Source: a virus. Taken from it: 64,000 nucleotides of DNA. The notes under the pieces were generated by a model that worked only from the letters and a program-made list of their open reading frames with translations, was not told the origin of the DNA and made no database searches. The stretch lies in the IMG/VR virus record IMGVR_UViG_3300028563_000016, positions 1-64,000 of that record; one strand, 5' to 3'. A program made the position numbers and the translations under genes. Below are positions 23,591-31,228 of this stretch, piece by piece (the first letter of the stretch is position 1; every line of letters starts with the position of its first letter).

Positions 23591-24498
23591 GATGTCAATA
23601 TTTCCATATAAGATTGTATACATTCGTCCCAATCTTGTATTCGATAATCGTTCTGCACGTACTTTTTTCTCAACAAAATCTTCTCAAGCTGCTTCACATT
23701 GTCGTACAAGTGTTTTTCGTCTCCTGCGAACTCGACTGCGCCACCACCATCTGACAACGCGTACGATGGTACCCCACAACTGATACTTTCTAAAAGCGTG
23801 TTAGGACCTGGGTCTCGACGACTCGCAAAAACATAGACATCGTGTTTTGATAATTCACGTCCAAGTGGCTCACCACACAAAGGTTCAACGTGAACGCTGT
23901 TCTTAAGCTGAGCTTTTGTCCTACCGACGAACGTGAACTCAAAGTCGTCGTGCTTTCCGACAAACTCATCGAGCCACACAAACACGTCCTCGCCCTTCAA
24001 TGGGTTATCAGACCACGAGTGTGCGACGACGTAAGTCTTGTCTGACACTCGAGACAATTTGTTGTTGTGATCCTTGAAAATCCCTTTGTCACACCCATTG
24101 ATTATCACGTGTGTACTCGGGTGTCTCAGGTGAACAAACTTGTGGTTGGCAAAGTAGCTGCACATCCATTCAGAGACGTACACGACGTGCATGCTGTTCT
24201 GCACGACGAATGCTATCTCACCGTCAACGTTGTTCGTGTTCTTGCGAGCATCGCAATCGTTGACACGGGTGATTATCTTTAACTTCTTGAGACGACCATG
24301 AGGCGAGATTGCGTAGTTTATGATTTGTGTTGCTGACGGCAAGCCACTGTCACTACCCATGCCTGCGATCAGTACGGTATCAGCGTCGTCAATGCGATCA
24401 ACAATTTTGTCACCGAGACGTTCATAAATGGCATTCACCCACCTGACGCCTCCACCCCATGGGCCATGATAGGGCCGACGATTTACGTATAACTTCAT
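23587..24498 (-). CDS. Glycosyltransferase, GT4-like (GT-B fold)
   Basis: 303 residues from ATG 24498 (MKLYVNRRPYHGPWGGGV). The N-terminal GPWGGGVRWVNAI loop is the typical Gly-rich acceptor-domain loop. The donor site RRDPGPNTLLESISCGVPSYA (about 245-266) matches GT4, with DGGGAVEFAGD after it. The base composition of this and the next gene is GC-richer than the surroundings, producing long antisense shadow ORFs. It lies 18 bases downstream of a methyltransferase gene and is probably part of the same glycan set. Confidence 0.75.
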   Translation of the reverse strand: MKLYVNRRPYHGPWGGGVRWVNAIYERLGDKIVDRIDDADTVLIAGMGSDSGLPSATQIINYAISPHGRLKKLKIITRVNDCDARKNTNNVDGEIAFVVQNSMHVVYVSEWMCSYFANHKFVHLRHPSTHVIINGCDKGIFKDHNNKLSRVSDKTYVVAHSWSDNPLKGEDVFVWLDEFVGKHDDFEFTFVGRTKAQLKNSVHVEPLCGEPLGRELSKHDVYVFASRRDPGPNTLLESISCGVPSYALSDGGGAVEFAGDEKHLYDNVKQLEKILLRKKYVQNDYRIQDWDECIQSYMEILTS

Positions 24499-24516
24499 GA
24501 CACTAATATAATACAC

Positions 24517-25440
24517 TCACGCGACGAGTTTTTCTTTCACCCACTCAGGGCACCAACGAGAGTCCCAACTCACGGTGTTCAGCATATGTTCCCGAGGCAC
24601 TTCTAACAAATCACGTTTGAACAACGTCAGCGGCCTGTGGTTCCATAACGCCTTGTGCTCAACATTGATATAGTTCTTGTTTTCGTAGAAGCACCTGTTG
24701 ACGTGGCGCTGCACTTGCGTGCCCTTGACGACGTTGTCTTGTTCACCAAGTCGAGCCACGTTGTACTCGGTGAAGTGACCGCAAAAGTTGGGTTGCGTGA
24801 ACGACGACGCGTGCATGACGACCTTGGGATCATTCTTCGACAGGAGCTCCTGAACGAACTGCACGGGCTTTCGCATGTGCTCCATGACTTCGCTAATGAA
24901 GTACACGTCAGCGGGAGGAATTTCGTCGCGGGAGCACACCTCAATGTCTTCACCCTCAAAAAAGCGAGACGCAAGCTTTGTCTGTAAGGTGGCGGACGCA
25001 CAGTTCTGATAGACTACCTTTGCCTTCAGCCCGAGCTTCTTGAACAAGTGAGCGATGTGCAAAGTCGACAGGCCGATGCCCGCACCGAAGTCGACGACTG
25101 TCTCGACGTCGTTGAACACGTTATTAGACAGCTTTTGCGCAGTCTCGAACAGGCTCTCGAAGCGTTGCACGTACGCTCGAGACCAATAGATATAAGTGTT
25201 GAAGCAACCGAGCGTGAAAAGAGGATCAGAATACAACTCTGCTTCTGCTTTTTCGTCCTTTGACGATGAATTCCAACGTTCAAGCAGAAAGTTTCCACAC
25301 TTCCAATCGTTCGTTATTTTGCTCCCGTCGAACGACGTCCACTCGTAGACCCATGACAGTGGCCTCTCTAAGATTTCTGCAAATACGGGAGCGTATTCAA
25401 GAAATATTTCAGTGCTGTTGTGCTTGTCAGATAAGTTCAT
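24517..25440 (-). CDS. SAM-dependent methyltransferase
   Basis: 307 residues from ATG 25440 (MNLSDKHNS; ATG 25464 is also in frame). VVDFGAGIGLSTLHIAHLF is motif I of class I methyltransferases, binding S-adenosylmethionine. ADVYFISEVMEHM corresponds to motif IV (acid-x-EVxEH), as in small-molecule or sugar methyltransferases. Its position beside a GT4 gene suggests O-methylation of a sugar, but the acceptor cannot be read. The gene stands near the start of the long minus-strand operon that begins at the divergent promoter region around 25.6 kb. Confidence 0.75.
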   Translation of the reverse strand: MNLSDKHNSTEIFLEYAPVFAEILERPLSWVYEWTSFDGSKITNDWKCGNFLLERWNSSSKDEKAEAELYSDPLFTLGCFNTYIYWSRAYVQRFESLFETAQKLSNNVFNDVETVVDFGAGIGLSTLHIAHLFKKLGLKAKVVYQNCASATLQTKLASRFFEGEDIEVCSRDEIPPADVYFISEVMEHMRKPVQFVQELLSKNDPKVVMHASSFTQPNFCGHFTEYNVARLGEQDNVVKGTQVQRHVNRCFYENKNYINVEHKALWNHRPLTLFKRDLLEVPREHMLNTVSWDSRWCPEWVKEKLVA

Positions 25441-25489
25441 ATCAATAGATAAATCTATCGGCACAAAGCGTTACATTCTGTGCTGTGAA

Positions 25490-25573
25490 TTATTCACGTT
25501 CTTCGACAGGATGTTCGTACTTTGCGTCAAAGAACATGTCATCGAGCCAGCTCGGAATTTCTTCACTTTCCAT
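25490..25573 (-). CDS. Very small acidic ORF (27 aa)
   Basis: MESEEIPSWLDDMFFDAKYE.. ends VEERE. It fills part of the 180-base region between the divergent genes. Composition is protein-like and acidic, but the ribosome site is weak and nothing overlaps. It may be the first gene of the minus-strand operon. A short acidic phage peptide could act as a host-protein inhibitor; this is speculation. Confidence 0.35.
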   Translation of the reverse strand: MESEEIPSWLDDMFFDAKYEHPVEERE

Positions 25574-25633
25574 AGTTCAAGTTTACCACAAATTGTGAAA
25601 ATTTACACATTTAATAAATTTTTTGAGAAAGTG

Positions 25634-25641
25634 TATAAATA
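25634..25641 (+). promoter_or_regulatory. TATAAATA, T4-type late promoter octamer
   Basis: The exact T4 late-promoter octamer TATAAATA lies 24 bases before the ATG at 25666, upstream of a plus-strand two-gene unit. The genome encodes a gp55-like sigma that would read it. A TATACT at 25654-25659 could alternatively be a -10 for the host sigma, but no -35 is found at the right distance. Confidence 0.5.
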
Positions 25642-25665
25642 ACGAAATTGTGTTATACTCTATTC

Positions 25666-26355
25666 ATGGCAATGATCAAAAATGCAAAGTCTCTCGAAGA
25701 AAAACCCTCAAAGAAAGCTTCTAAGAAAGAAGAAGTTGAGATTGCGCAGCTAAGCGAGCTCGCAAAGCTCGACGCGCTCATCAAGACTTTGTCTACAATG
25801 AAAGCAAATGTCGAGCAAAGCGTCAAAGAAACAGCTTTCAAAAAGTTCATTGAAGACGCAAAGATTTCTCACAAGAAGGTAGACAGCTTTCGCGGCGTTG
25901 ACGGTGACACGAGCGCTTCAGTTGAAATTCGAAAGCGCACGTCAGCTGCAAAGTTGAGCAAAGACGAAATAACATACCTGACTTCAAAAAACATTCCCGT
26001 TGAAACAGTCATTGAAGTACAGAAATTGTATTCTATCAATCCAAAATATGCAAGCGATGACGTGCTCATGGAAAAAATAGAAATTGCATTGGAAACAGCA
26101 CTTGAAGGAATAGTCGACACGTCAGATTTTTTTGTAGTTCAAGAAGAACGCAGCAAGGTTGTTGTCGGTGACGAGACGATCACAAAAGCATTCGCTGGAG
26201 AAATTGATGAACAAGTAATTCGCATGACGACATGTCTTGCAATCAAACCAAAGTGTGACAACTTTGACCTTGTTGTCGCATTGAATTCAGTTTTGGAATC
26301 TTGTGAGAGCGTCGAAGAAAAAGTTGAAACTGAAGAGACTGCGAAGGTTGCGTAA
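25666..26355 (+). CDS. Hypothetical protein, Lys/Glu-rich
   Basis: 229 residues from ATG 25666 (MAMIKNAKSLEEK); a TTG at 25648 is in frame but less likely. The first 80 residues are highly charged and helical, the middle looks alpha/beta, and the end is acidic (VEEKVETEETAKV). No family is recognised. Its stop overlaps the ATG of the ligase-like gene (TAATG), so the two are coupled and probably act together in nucleic-acid metabolism. It lies behind a late-promoter-like octamer. Confidence 0.55.
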   Translation: MAMIKNAKSLEEKPSKKASKKEEVEIAQLSELAKLDALIKTLSTMKANVEQSVKETAFKKFIEDAKISHKKVDSFRGVDGDTSASVEIRKRTSAAKLSKDEITYLTSKNIPVETVIEVQKLYSINPKYASDDVLMEKIEIALETALEGIVDTSDFFVVQEERSKVVVGDETITKAFAGEIDEQVIRMTTCLAIKPKCDNFDLVVALNSVLESCESVEEKVETEETAKVA

Positions 26356-26963
26356 TGGAATACGATAAATTCACATATCTCTTTCCACCGAGACCAACCG
26401 CACAAATACCCAAAAATCTGTTGGGCTTTTACGAAAAACAAGGTTATCTTGCACAGGTGAAGAAGAATGGCACTTGCACAGTGATATTCGCTCGAGGACT
26501 TGATATTACTTTCATGACGCGACACAACGACTATCACAAGCAGTGGAGCGCACAGGACTTGCACAAACGACCGTTTCAGTCTTCAAGTTTGAAGTACAAT
26601 GTCTTTTGTGGTGAATTGATACACAACAAGACAAAGAACACAAAGAATCAATTATACATTTTTGACATCATTGTCAGAGATGGCACACAACTCGCTGGAA
26701 CTACGTTCGCAGAGCGGCAGGTGATGTTACACTCGATGTTTGGTGGAAAAGACGAGGGTGATCAGACGCGGGTGAACGAATTTGTGACAGTCGCAAACAG
26801 TTTCAACAAAAGGTTTGCTGACGTGTGGAATTCGTTGAGCGATGAAGACGAGGGAATTGTATTGAAGAAGTCAACGGGTAAACTTGAACCTTGCTTCAAC
26901 CAAAGCACAAATTGTGGATGGCAATGCAAGACGCGCAAAAGCACTAAGAACTATTCATTTTGA
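26355..26963 (+). CDS. ATP-dependent polynucleotide ligase-like nucleotidyltransferase
   Basis: 202 residues carrying the motifs of covalent nucleotidyltransferases in order. Motif I is K36-K-N-G (AQVKKNGTCT), with Lys36 as the AMP-accepting nucleophile; motif III is VFCGELI at about 83-89. LYIFDIIV follows, then motif IV DEGIVLKK at about 169-176 and motif V WQCKTRKS near the C terminus. KxNG instead of KxDG occurs in some RNA ligases. At 200 residues it is a minimal catalytic domain without an OB fold. It could seal DNA or RNA nicks; the substrate is not determinable. A hairpin terminator follows. Confidence 0.65.
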   Translation: MEYDKFTYLFPPRPTAQIPKNLLGFYEKQGYLAQVKKNGTCTVIFARGLDITFMTRHNDYHKQWSAQDLHKRPFQSSSLKYNVFCGELIHNKTKNTKNQLYIFDIIVRDGTQLAGTTFAERQVMLHSMFGGKDEGDQTRVNEFVTVANSFNKRFADVWNSLSDEDEGIVLKKSTGKLEPCFNQSTNCGWQCKTRKSTKNYSF

Positions 26964-26981
26964 TCACAAGATAACACGTTG

Positions 26982-27006
26982 TTGACACGTGAAACACGTG
27001 TGTCAA
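26982..27006. terminator. Bidirectional hairpin between convergent genes
   Basis: TTGACACGTG, loop AAA, CACGTGTGTCAA forms a strong stem with a two-base bulge, located between the convergent ligase-like gene and the GT2 gene. No long T run follows, so efficiency is uncertain. Confidence 0.5.
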
Positions 27007-27013
27007 TAATGAT

Positions 27014-27799
27014 TCATTTTATCACGTCTTCCCAGCGCGCACCCTCACTCACGAAGCCACGTTTTGCGAGGAAATTGGCTTCTTCTTTCTGAAAACGTGC
27101 GTCTTCAGTGTGATAGACTTCGCCACCCTGTTCGTCTATCGTGTACGAGTATGTAACCATCGGCAAGTACCCTGAACATTTTGCTTTGTGTAGAACAGGT
27201 AAGTAAAGCGCTCTGTCTCCAGCGCGTCTGACAAGTTCACCGTTCATGTTCGTGAAGTTTTCGTATGGCACGTCGTTGATGAGCTTTTTGCGAAACGTTT
27301 TGAGGTGCGATGAGCGCCATTCAGATTTATAAGGATTTTTGTCAGTTAGCGAACCACTAATATTTCTACATGATCCCGTCCAACGATGAGCTGTCCAAAC
27401 ACAATCATAGCCACGTTGATACGATATGTCTAAAGCGAGCAGCGCGTCACTGTCACAAAGTGCATCGTCACCATCAATTCTACACACGATGTCTTCGTCG
27501 GAGCAAAAATTCTTTATCCCGTAGAGCACGTTCGAAGTCTCGTAACACTTGCCACGATCAATGTCTTCGTTCCAAACGGTGATAATCTTAATTTCTTCTT
27601 CTGGTAAAGTTAGAAGTCTGTGAAATCCTGCAATGATGTCGTCTTCTTTGTCTGCCTCTTCTTTACTCGAACAGTCATCAATTAATATGATTTTCCAATT
27701 CGTGTACGACTGACACGCTATTGAGTGAAGACAACGAGCGAGCGTTTTTGATGCATTGAAGATTGGACAAACGAAAATAAACTTTTCACGTTTCATCAT
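27014..27799 (-). CDS. Glycosyltransferase family 2 protein
   Basis: 261 residues. FVCPIFNASKTLARCLHSIACQ opens the protein in the manner of GT2 enzymes, followed by IILIDDCS (about 37-44) and the metal-binding CRIDGDDAL (DxD at about 109-112). This is a complete GT-A catalytic core. The C-terminal part carries Arg/Trp-rich acceptor residues and EGARWEDVIK. It is coupled to a newly noticed 53-residue ORF upstream and ends near the terminator at 26982. Donor sugar unknown. Confidence 0.8.
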   Translation of the reverse strand: MMKREKFIFVCPIFNASKTLARCLHSIACQSYTNWKIILIDDCSSKEEADKEDDIIAGFHRLLTLPEEEIKIITVWNEDIDRGKCYETSNVLYGIKNFCSDEDIVCRIDGDDALCDSDALLALDISYQRGYDCVWTAHRWTGSCRNISGSLTDKNPYKSEWRSSHLKTFRKKLINDVPYENFTNMNGELVRRAGDRALYLPVLHKAKCSGYLPMVTYSYTIDEQGGEVYHTEDARFQKEEANFLAKRGFVSEGARWEDVIK

Positions 27800-27957
27800 T
27801 TTTCCTTAATCACAACAATTTTTGAAGGCACGATCTTCGGTAATTGTTTCCAATCAATCATCCAAAACGGCCACCTTGCGACTAACTTCGCGCTTTCATC
27901 AACACCTTCCCAAAACTTACGATGTTCTTCTGTCGATGTATTTCTATAAATTGTCAC
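27796..27957 (-). CDS. Small protein (53 aa), Trp-rich
   Basis: Frame from GTG 27957: VTIYRNTSTEEHRKFWEGVD.., then RWPFWMIDWKQLP and a basic end. AGGAG lies 8 nt before the GTG, the GTG overlaps the upstream stop (GTGA), and the TGA overlaps the start of the GT2 gene (ATGATG). These features make a real gene likely in spite of its size. No membrane span. It has the look of a small soluble domain; function unknown. Confidence 0.65.
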   Translation of the reverse strand: MTIYRNTSTEEHRKFWEGVDESAKLVARWPFWMIDWKQLPKIVPSKIVVIKEK

Positions 27958-28256
27958 GTTAACATCTCCTGCCCACGCATGTACTCTTCACACACGTCAA
28001 CGATCTTTGCTTGTGGCAATTCTTCAAGCATGTCACCAATGCCAATTTCTTCCATGCGTCGTTGCATGGCACAATCTTTGCACAAGTATTCGTTTGGACA
28101 TTGGTGATTGTGAGCACGCAAGACGTACATCGCATGTGCTTGGCGAAGCATGTTACTTGATGGACACTTTTCGCTCGTACACTTCAACGTGAAGACTTGT
28201 AACAAATCGCGCACCAGAGACACGGGATACTGTTTATACCGTTTGATGTCAAGCAT
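27954..28256 (-). CDS. Cys-rich hypothetical protein
   Basis: 100 residues from ATG 28256 (MLDIKRYKQYP); the longer frame overlaps the upstream gene by more than 50 bases. Cys spacing (C..KC, then C-x5-C-x2-C) with His residues (HNHQCPNEYLCKDC) suggests a zinc-binding fold. The C-terminal half is acidic. Overlaps on both sides show translational coupling. No family is recognised. Confidence 0.55.
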   Translation of the reverse strand: MLDIKRYKQYPVSLVRDLLQVFTLKCTSEKCPSSNMLRQAHAMYVLRAHNHQCPNEYLCKDCAMQRRMEEIGIGDMLEELPQAKIVDVCEEYMRGQEMLT

Positions 28257-28512
28257 GTGACAGTCTTTCTTTGACGGTTTCAAGCCAATCACACAAAATT
28301 TGTTTATCAATTTCAGAAGTAGTTTCTGACGTCATTATGACTGAATTCAAAACGTCAATATTGTTTGCAAGCGGTTGACGTTGCTTTACATATTTCTTTT
28401 TGCTCCCGTGAGCACGTCTGTACTTGCGATTTTCGTGAAAAGGACCACAAACGAATTCATTAAAGTCGTTGTCACAAATTTCTGACGCAGGGAGAATTTC
28501 AGGAGGATGCAT
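28249..28512 (-). CDS. Hypothetical protein
   Basis: 87 residues with a basic central stretch (ENRKYRRAHGSKKKYVKQRQ) and a C-terminal helix ending in WLETVKERLSHA. No motif is recognised. It overlaps the downstream gene by eight bases and the upstream gene by 14. A small nucleic-acid-binding role would fit the basic stretch, but nothing more specific can be said. Confidence 0.5.
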   Translation of the reverse strand: MHPPEILPASEICDNDFNEFVCGPFHENRKYRRAHGSKKKYVKQRQPLANNIDVLNSVIMTSETTSEIDKQILCDWLETVKERLSHA

Positions 28513-28663
28513 TTATAATCCTGTTCCAACGTAAAATTTCATTTAATTCTTTTTCAGTTATTTCAAGTTCAAGTCGTCGCATTAATTCTTTTCCAACATC
28601 AGAACGCAAATAATCAATTTCTTGAAGAAGTTCATCATTTGTTAATTTTGTGAGATCGTTCAT
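28499..28663 (-). CDS. Small helical protein
   Basis: 54 residues from ATG 28663 (MNDLTKLTNDELLQEIDYL), a likely two-helix coiled coil: TNDELLQEI then RRLELEITEKELNEILRW. The start is chosen because the upstream methyltransferase ends at 28668. No family is recognised. Small coiled-coil proteins of this kind are common in phage operons. Confidence 0.5.
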   Translation of the reverse strand: MNDLTKLTNDELLQEIDYLRSDVGKELMRRLELEITEKELNEILRWNRIINASS

Positions 28664-28667
28664 ATGT

Positions 28668-29423
28668 TTACCAATCACACGCATCTCTAACAAGATCTTT
28701 TTTGATAGCTAAAACTTGACCATAATTTATATCTTCATCTGCTAACTGTCTCTCGTCTACAAAAATTCTCCTGTCAAGTCTGATAATTTCAGCTTCTTTA
28801 TATCCTTCTTTATCCCAATCAATCGTGTTGATAAAATCTGCGCATTTAATTCCTGGATCGTCTTTCGACGGGAGATGATAATCATCCATCAACACTGCGC
28901 TATTCACAAGCACCTTCGTTCCCTCCCAATCTGCCTTCGTGCCCTCGAACGAGTGATCAGCATCGATGTACGCAAAGTCGAACTTCTCACCCTTCTCAAT
29001 GAGCTGTGCCAAGACTGCTTGCGACGGGCCCTTGACAAAGGTGATGTTCTCAAACCACTCTTTCGGAAACACGTTCTGAAGCTGTTCAAAGAAGTTCTTG
29101 TCAGTTGCGATGTCCATCGTCAAGATTTTTCCCTTGACGCCCATGTCGTAGAACGCCTTTGCGACACAGAACGTAACGTAGCCGCGGCCCGTGCCGACCT
29201 CGAGGAACGACTTGAAACCATACTGCTTCACGAGGTAGTAAACGAGAATTCCTCGTTCATAATTGCTTCGATAATAACACCCAACAGATTTATAAAGAGG
29301 ATCACCGGGTGAACGAGTTCTCTTGGCTGTAAACTCCGCAATTTGATCGAAGTCGCCAAGACAAATGTCTTCAACATTAACGCAAAGTTCAGCGAGTTTA
29401 TCTTTAATGTGTACTATTTTCAT
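28668..29423 (-). CDS. Class I SAM methyltransferase (TylF/Methyltransf_24-like)
   Basis: 251 residues. FLEVGTGRGYVTFCVAKAF is motif I, ILTMDIATDK the post-I acidic strand, and FAYIDADHSFEGTKADWE with VLMDDYH gives the metal-binding DADHS and DD pattern of TylF-like sugar O-methyltransferases and catechol O-methyltransferase-like enzymes. This pattern favours O-methylation of a hydroxyl, plausibly on a sugar. It overlaps the upstream gene (ATGA). It is the second methyltransferase of the glycan set. Confidence 0.75.
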   Translation of the reverse strand: MKIVHIKDKLAELCVNVEDICLGDFDQIAEFTAKRTRSPGDPLYKSVGCYYRSNYERGILVYYLVKQYGFKSFLEVGTGRGYVTFCVAKAFYDMGVKGKILTMDIATDKNFFEQLQNVFPKEWFENITFVKGPSQAVLAQLIEKGEKFDFAYIDADHSFEGTKADWEGTKVLVNSAVLMDDYHLPSKDDPGIKCADFINTIDWDKEGYKEAEIIRLDRRIFVDERQLADEDINYGQVLAIKKDLVRDACDW

Positions 29424-29935
29424 GTTTGCTCCAACAATTTCAAAATTTCATTGTCACACTCTTCAGAAATTTCATCCCATAGTGACTTATATTTTACGTT
29501 GTCCAACGTACGTACAGAACCATTTTTGTTCCAAGGTTTGTCAAGCAACACAATTTCAGCGAACGGCACAAATTCATTGTTTTCAATGTATCCGACGACA
29601 GCATCTTCGTTCGTTTCATTCTTATAAAATGACAAAATGCCAACGTATGTACCAATTTTTGGCCTCTCACTATCAAAATTTGGTCGATACAAACATGAAC
29701 ACTCAACTAACATCAACGTGTTGTCTGACACTTTTACAACAAAATCGGCGGGAGATTTTTTAGTTTCCCGACAGTACTCATTACATGCGTCTATTAGAAC
29801 CTCTGACAAGCACTCATACCACTCACGAATTGAACCACGAAACACGTATCCCGACGATATGATCGTTTCATTTGGTTCTCCCGTGTGTTTATCAACAAAA
29901 TTACCAGGCTGACACGAAAAATACATTTTCTTCAT
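29420..29935 (-). CDS. Hypothetical protein (ATP-grasp-like region possible)
   Basis: 171 residues from ATG 29935 (MKKMYFSCQPGNFVD). The run ADFVVKVSDNTLMLVECSCL, with conserved-looking VxDN..LVE, is reminiscent of the ATP-grasp-related DUF4343 pattern (V.D....LVE.N), but the N-terminal domain of that family is missing, so this is tentative. It has a Trp/Tyr-rich start (GSIREWYECLSEVL). Coupled to the methyltransferase downstream. Confidence 0.45.
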   Translation of the reverse strand: MKKMYFSCQPGNFVDKHTGEPNETIISSGYVFRGSIREWYECLSEVLIDACNEYCRETKKSPADFVVKVSDNTLMLVECSCLYRPNFDSERPKIGTYVGILSFYKNETNEDAVVGYIENNEFVPFAEIVLLDKPWNKNGSVRTLDNVKYKSLWDEISEECDNEILKLLEQT

Positions 29936-29980
29936 GTACAAAATACTAATCTGTCGATGACAACGGGTACAAAATACGCA

Positions 29981-30085
29981 TCAAAACGCCACTGTATACA
30001 TGATAAATCCCATTGCACACCAAATGCACACAAGAACTATCGCACCAATCAAAAATTGTTTATCGTCTTTTTTCGACAGGAACAT
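29981..30085 (-). CDS. Tiny single-span membrane peptide (34 aa)
   Basis: MFLSKKDDKQFLIGAIVLVC.. continues hydrophobic to VAF. A basic/acidic N terminus is followed by one membrane span. Its ATG overlaps the stop of the upstream gene (TAATG) and GGAG lies 8 nt upstream, an excellent ribosome site. Strong candidate for a real small gene. Confidence 0.65.
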   Translation of the reverse strand: MFLSKKDDKQFLIGAIVLVCIWCAMGFIMYTVAF

Positions 30086-30390
30086 TAAATTAGCTCCTCC
30101 CTGCACTTCTTACAATTGTCGTTCGACCACAAGAAGTGTATCCACCCCAACGAAAACGTGCAGTGACAACCATCATAATACAGGTGATAAGAACCCCAAT
30201 GAAAATATTTCGTGATGCTGATCAAATAGTTCACTGAGTGATTATCATGCCATTTATTGCCATGCTTTGACTTATGCTGGTGAATGAAACCCGCATAAAA
30301 TTTCCCGATTTGAAACGTCCACCTGAACGCTAACGGGTAATATTCACCTATGCGAGTTTCAGGGACTTCTTTAGATTTCCAGAATATCAT
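30085..30390 (-). CDS. Hypothetical His/Trp-rich protein
   Basis: 101 residues, unusually rich in His, Trp, Tyr and Phe (IHQHKSKHGNKWHDNHS, HWGSYHLYYDGCHC), ending NDNCKKCREELI. The Cys/His content suggests metal binding. No membrane span or family is recognised. It is coupled upstream (ATGA) and downstream (TAATG). Confidence 0.5.
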   Translation of the reverse strand: MIFWKSKEVPETRIGEYYPLAFRWTFQIGKFYAGFIHQHKSKHGNKWHDNHSVNYLISITKYFHWGSYHLYYDGCHCTFSLGWIHFLWSNDNCKKCREELI

Positions 30391-30848
30391 TCTTCCTCGT
30401 AGTTGTCAATAGTTTCTTGCACAAGTTTCCAAAATTCAAGCGTGTCATCGTCATCAAGAGGAATTAGTCTCTTATTTCCGATTCGTTTCGAGTAATAATT
30501 TATGATGCGTGTAGTCGCATTCCGACGTCTGCCATCATCTATTTTTGACATCTTTACTTGAACTTTTTTGAAAGCCTTTTCTTTGTTGAACGATCCTTTG
30601 ACTTCGTGAAAGTATGCTCTCGCGAAACTATCAAGAAGTCTGGACACTTCGTTGAACAGCCAATGATCGTAGTCTTGTTGCACACAAAGCGAATTTTTAC
30701 GTGCCAATCGTGCTTTGTAGAATTCTCGTATTGCTCCAGTGAGGTATTCCAATAAATTATCAGTCCACACTTCTTGCGTGTGCGCTTTTTCCATGAGAAG
30801 CATTTTCTTAATGGCTTCTCGCAACAGCGTCTCTTCATATTTTGTCAT
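30387..30848 (-). CDS. Hypothetical helical protein
   Basis: 153 residues from ATG 30848 (MTKYEETLLREAIKKML). The N terminus (LLREAIKKMLLMEKA) again resembles the short leader helices at 551 and 8087, with L-M-E at the point where a prohead protease would cleave. The remainder is helical and basic in the centre (GSFNKEKAFKKVQVKM). No domain is recognised. A packaged or head-associated protein is possible. Confidence 0.5.
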   Translation of the reverse strand: MTKYEETLLREAIKKMLLMEKAHTQEVWTDNLLEYLTGAIREFYKARLARKNSLCVQQDYDHWLFNEVSRLLDSFARAYFHEVKGSFNKEKAFKKVQVKMSKIDDGRRRNATTRIINYYSKRIGNKRLIPLDDDDTLEFWKLVQETIDNYEEE

Positions 30849-30884
30849 GTGAACATTATAAACTAATCGCGACAAAATTACACG

Positions 30885-31007
30885 TCATTGTATTGCGTGT
30901 AGAAGAAAGCCGAGCAAGAAACCAAACACGCTTCCCACGAGCACTCCCACTACGGGCCACCTGCGAAATATATCTGACAACGACGGTGTTTCAAATGAAA
31001 AACTCAT
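30885..31007 (-). CDS. Tiny single-span membrane peptide (40 aa)
   Basis: MSFSFETPSLSDIFRRWPVV then GVLVGSVFGFLLGFLLHAIQ: a soluble 18-residue N terminus followed by one Gly-containing membrane helix (G-x3-G-x3-G-type). The ATG overlaps the stop of the upstream gene (ATGA at 31004-31007) and GAGAAAG lies about 10 nt upstream. Gly-zipper spacing suggests helix packing or oligomerisation in the host inner membrane. Confidence 0.65.
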   Translation of the reverse strand: MSFSFETPSLSDIFRRWPVVGVLVGSVFGFLLGFLLHAIQ

Positions 31008-31228
31008 GACATTTCGACTTTCTCATCATTGATGGTGATTGTTTTAAAAAATCGAAAGTCATTGGCATCATACATTGGCGGTGAAATCTCTATAACGTAT
31101 TGTTTATTGGGAACGCGTTTTAGTTCAGGCGTAGATGCATCTTGCGCTTCTGATAGGCTACCAACACGAGGTTCTACGTTTGAAAGAATAGAACCCAATA
31201 CGTTTAATTGTTCATATGTTAATTTCAT
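31004..31228 (-). CDS. Small hypothetical protein
   Basis: 74 residues with an N-terminal helix (MKLTYEQLNVLGSILSNV) and a beta-like C-terminal half (YVIEISPPMYDANDFRFFKT). No family is recognised. AGGAG precedes the ATG. It sits between a homing-endonuclease gene (overlap ATGA) and the tiny membrane peptide. Confidence 0.5.
   Translation of the reverse strand: MKLTYEQLNVLGSILSNVEPRVGSLSEAQDASTPELKRVPNKQYVIEISPPMYDANDFRFFKTITINDEKVEMS

Noticed and set aside
24627-25298. Long antisense frames inside the methyltransferase gene
   Set aside because: They are low-quality shadows (Arg/Ser/Cys-rich) of a GC-richer gene with clear SAM motifs on the minus strand.
9435-25635. Identical 15-mer TTTTGAGAAAGTGTA at 9435-9449 (minus) and 25621-25635 (plus)
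   Set aside because: Several 15-base matches are expected by chance in 64 kb of AT-rich DNA, and one copy overlaps the stop codon of a gene; no consistent -10 distance follows.
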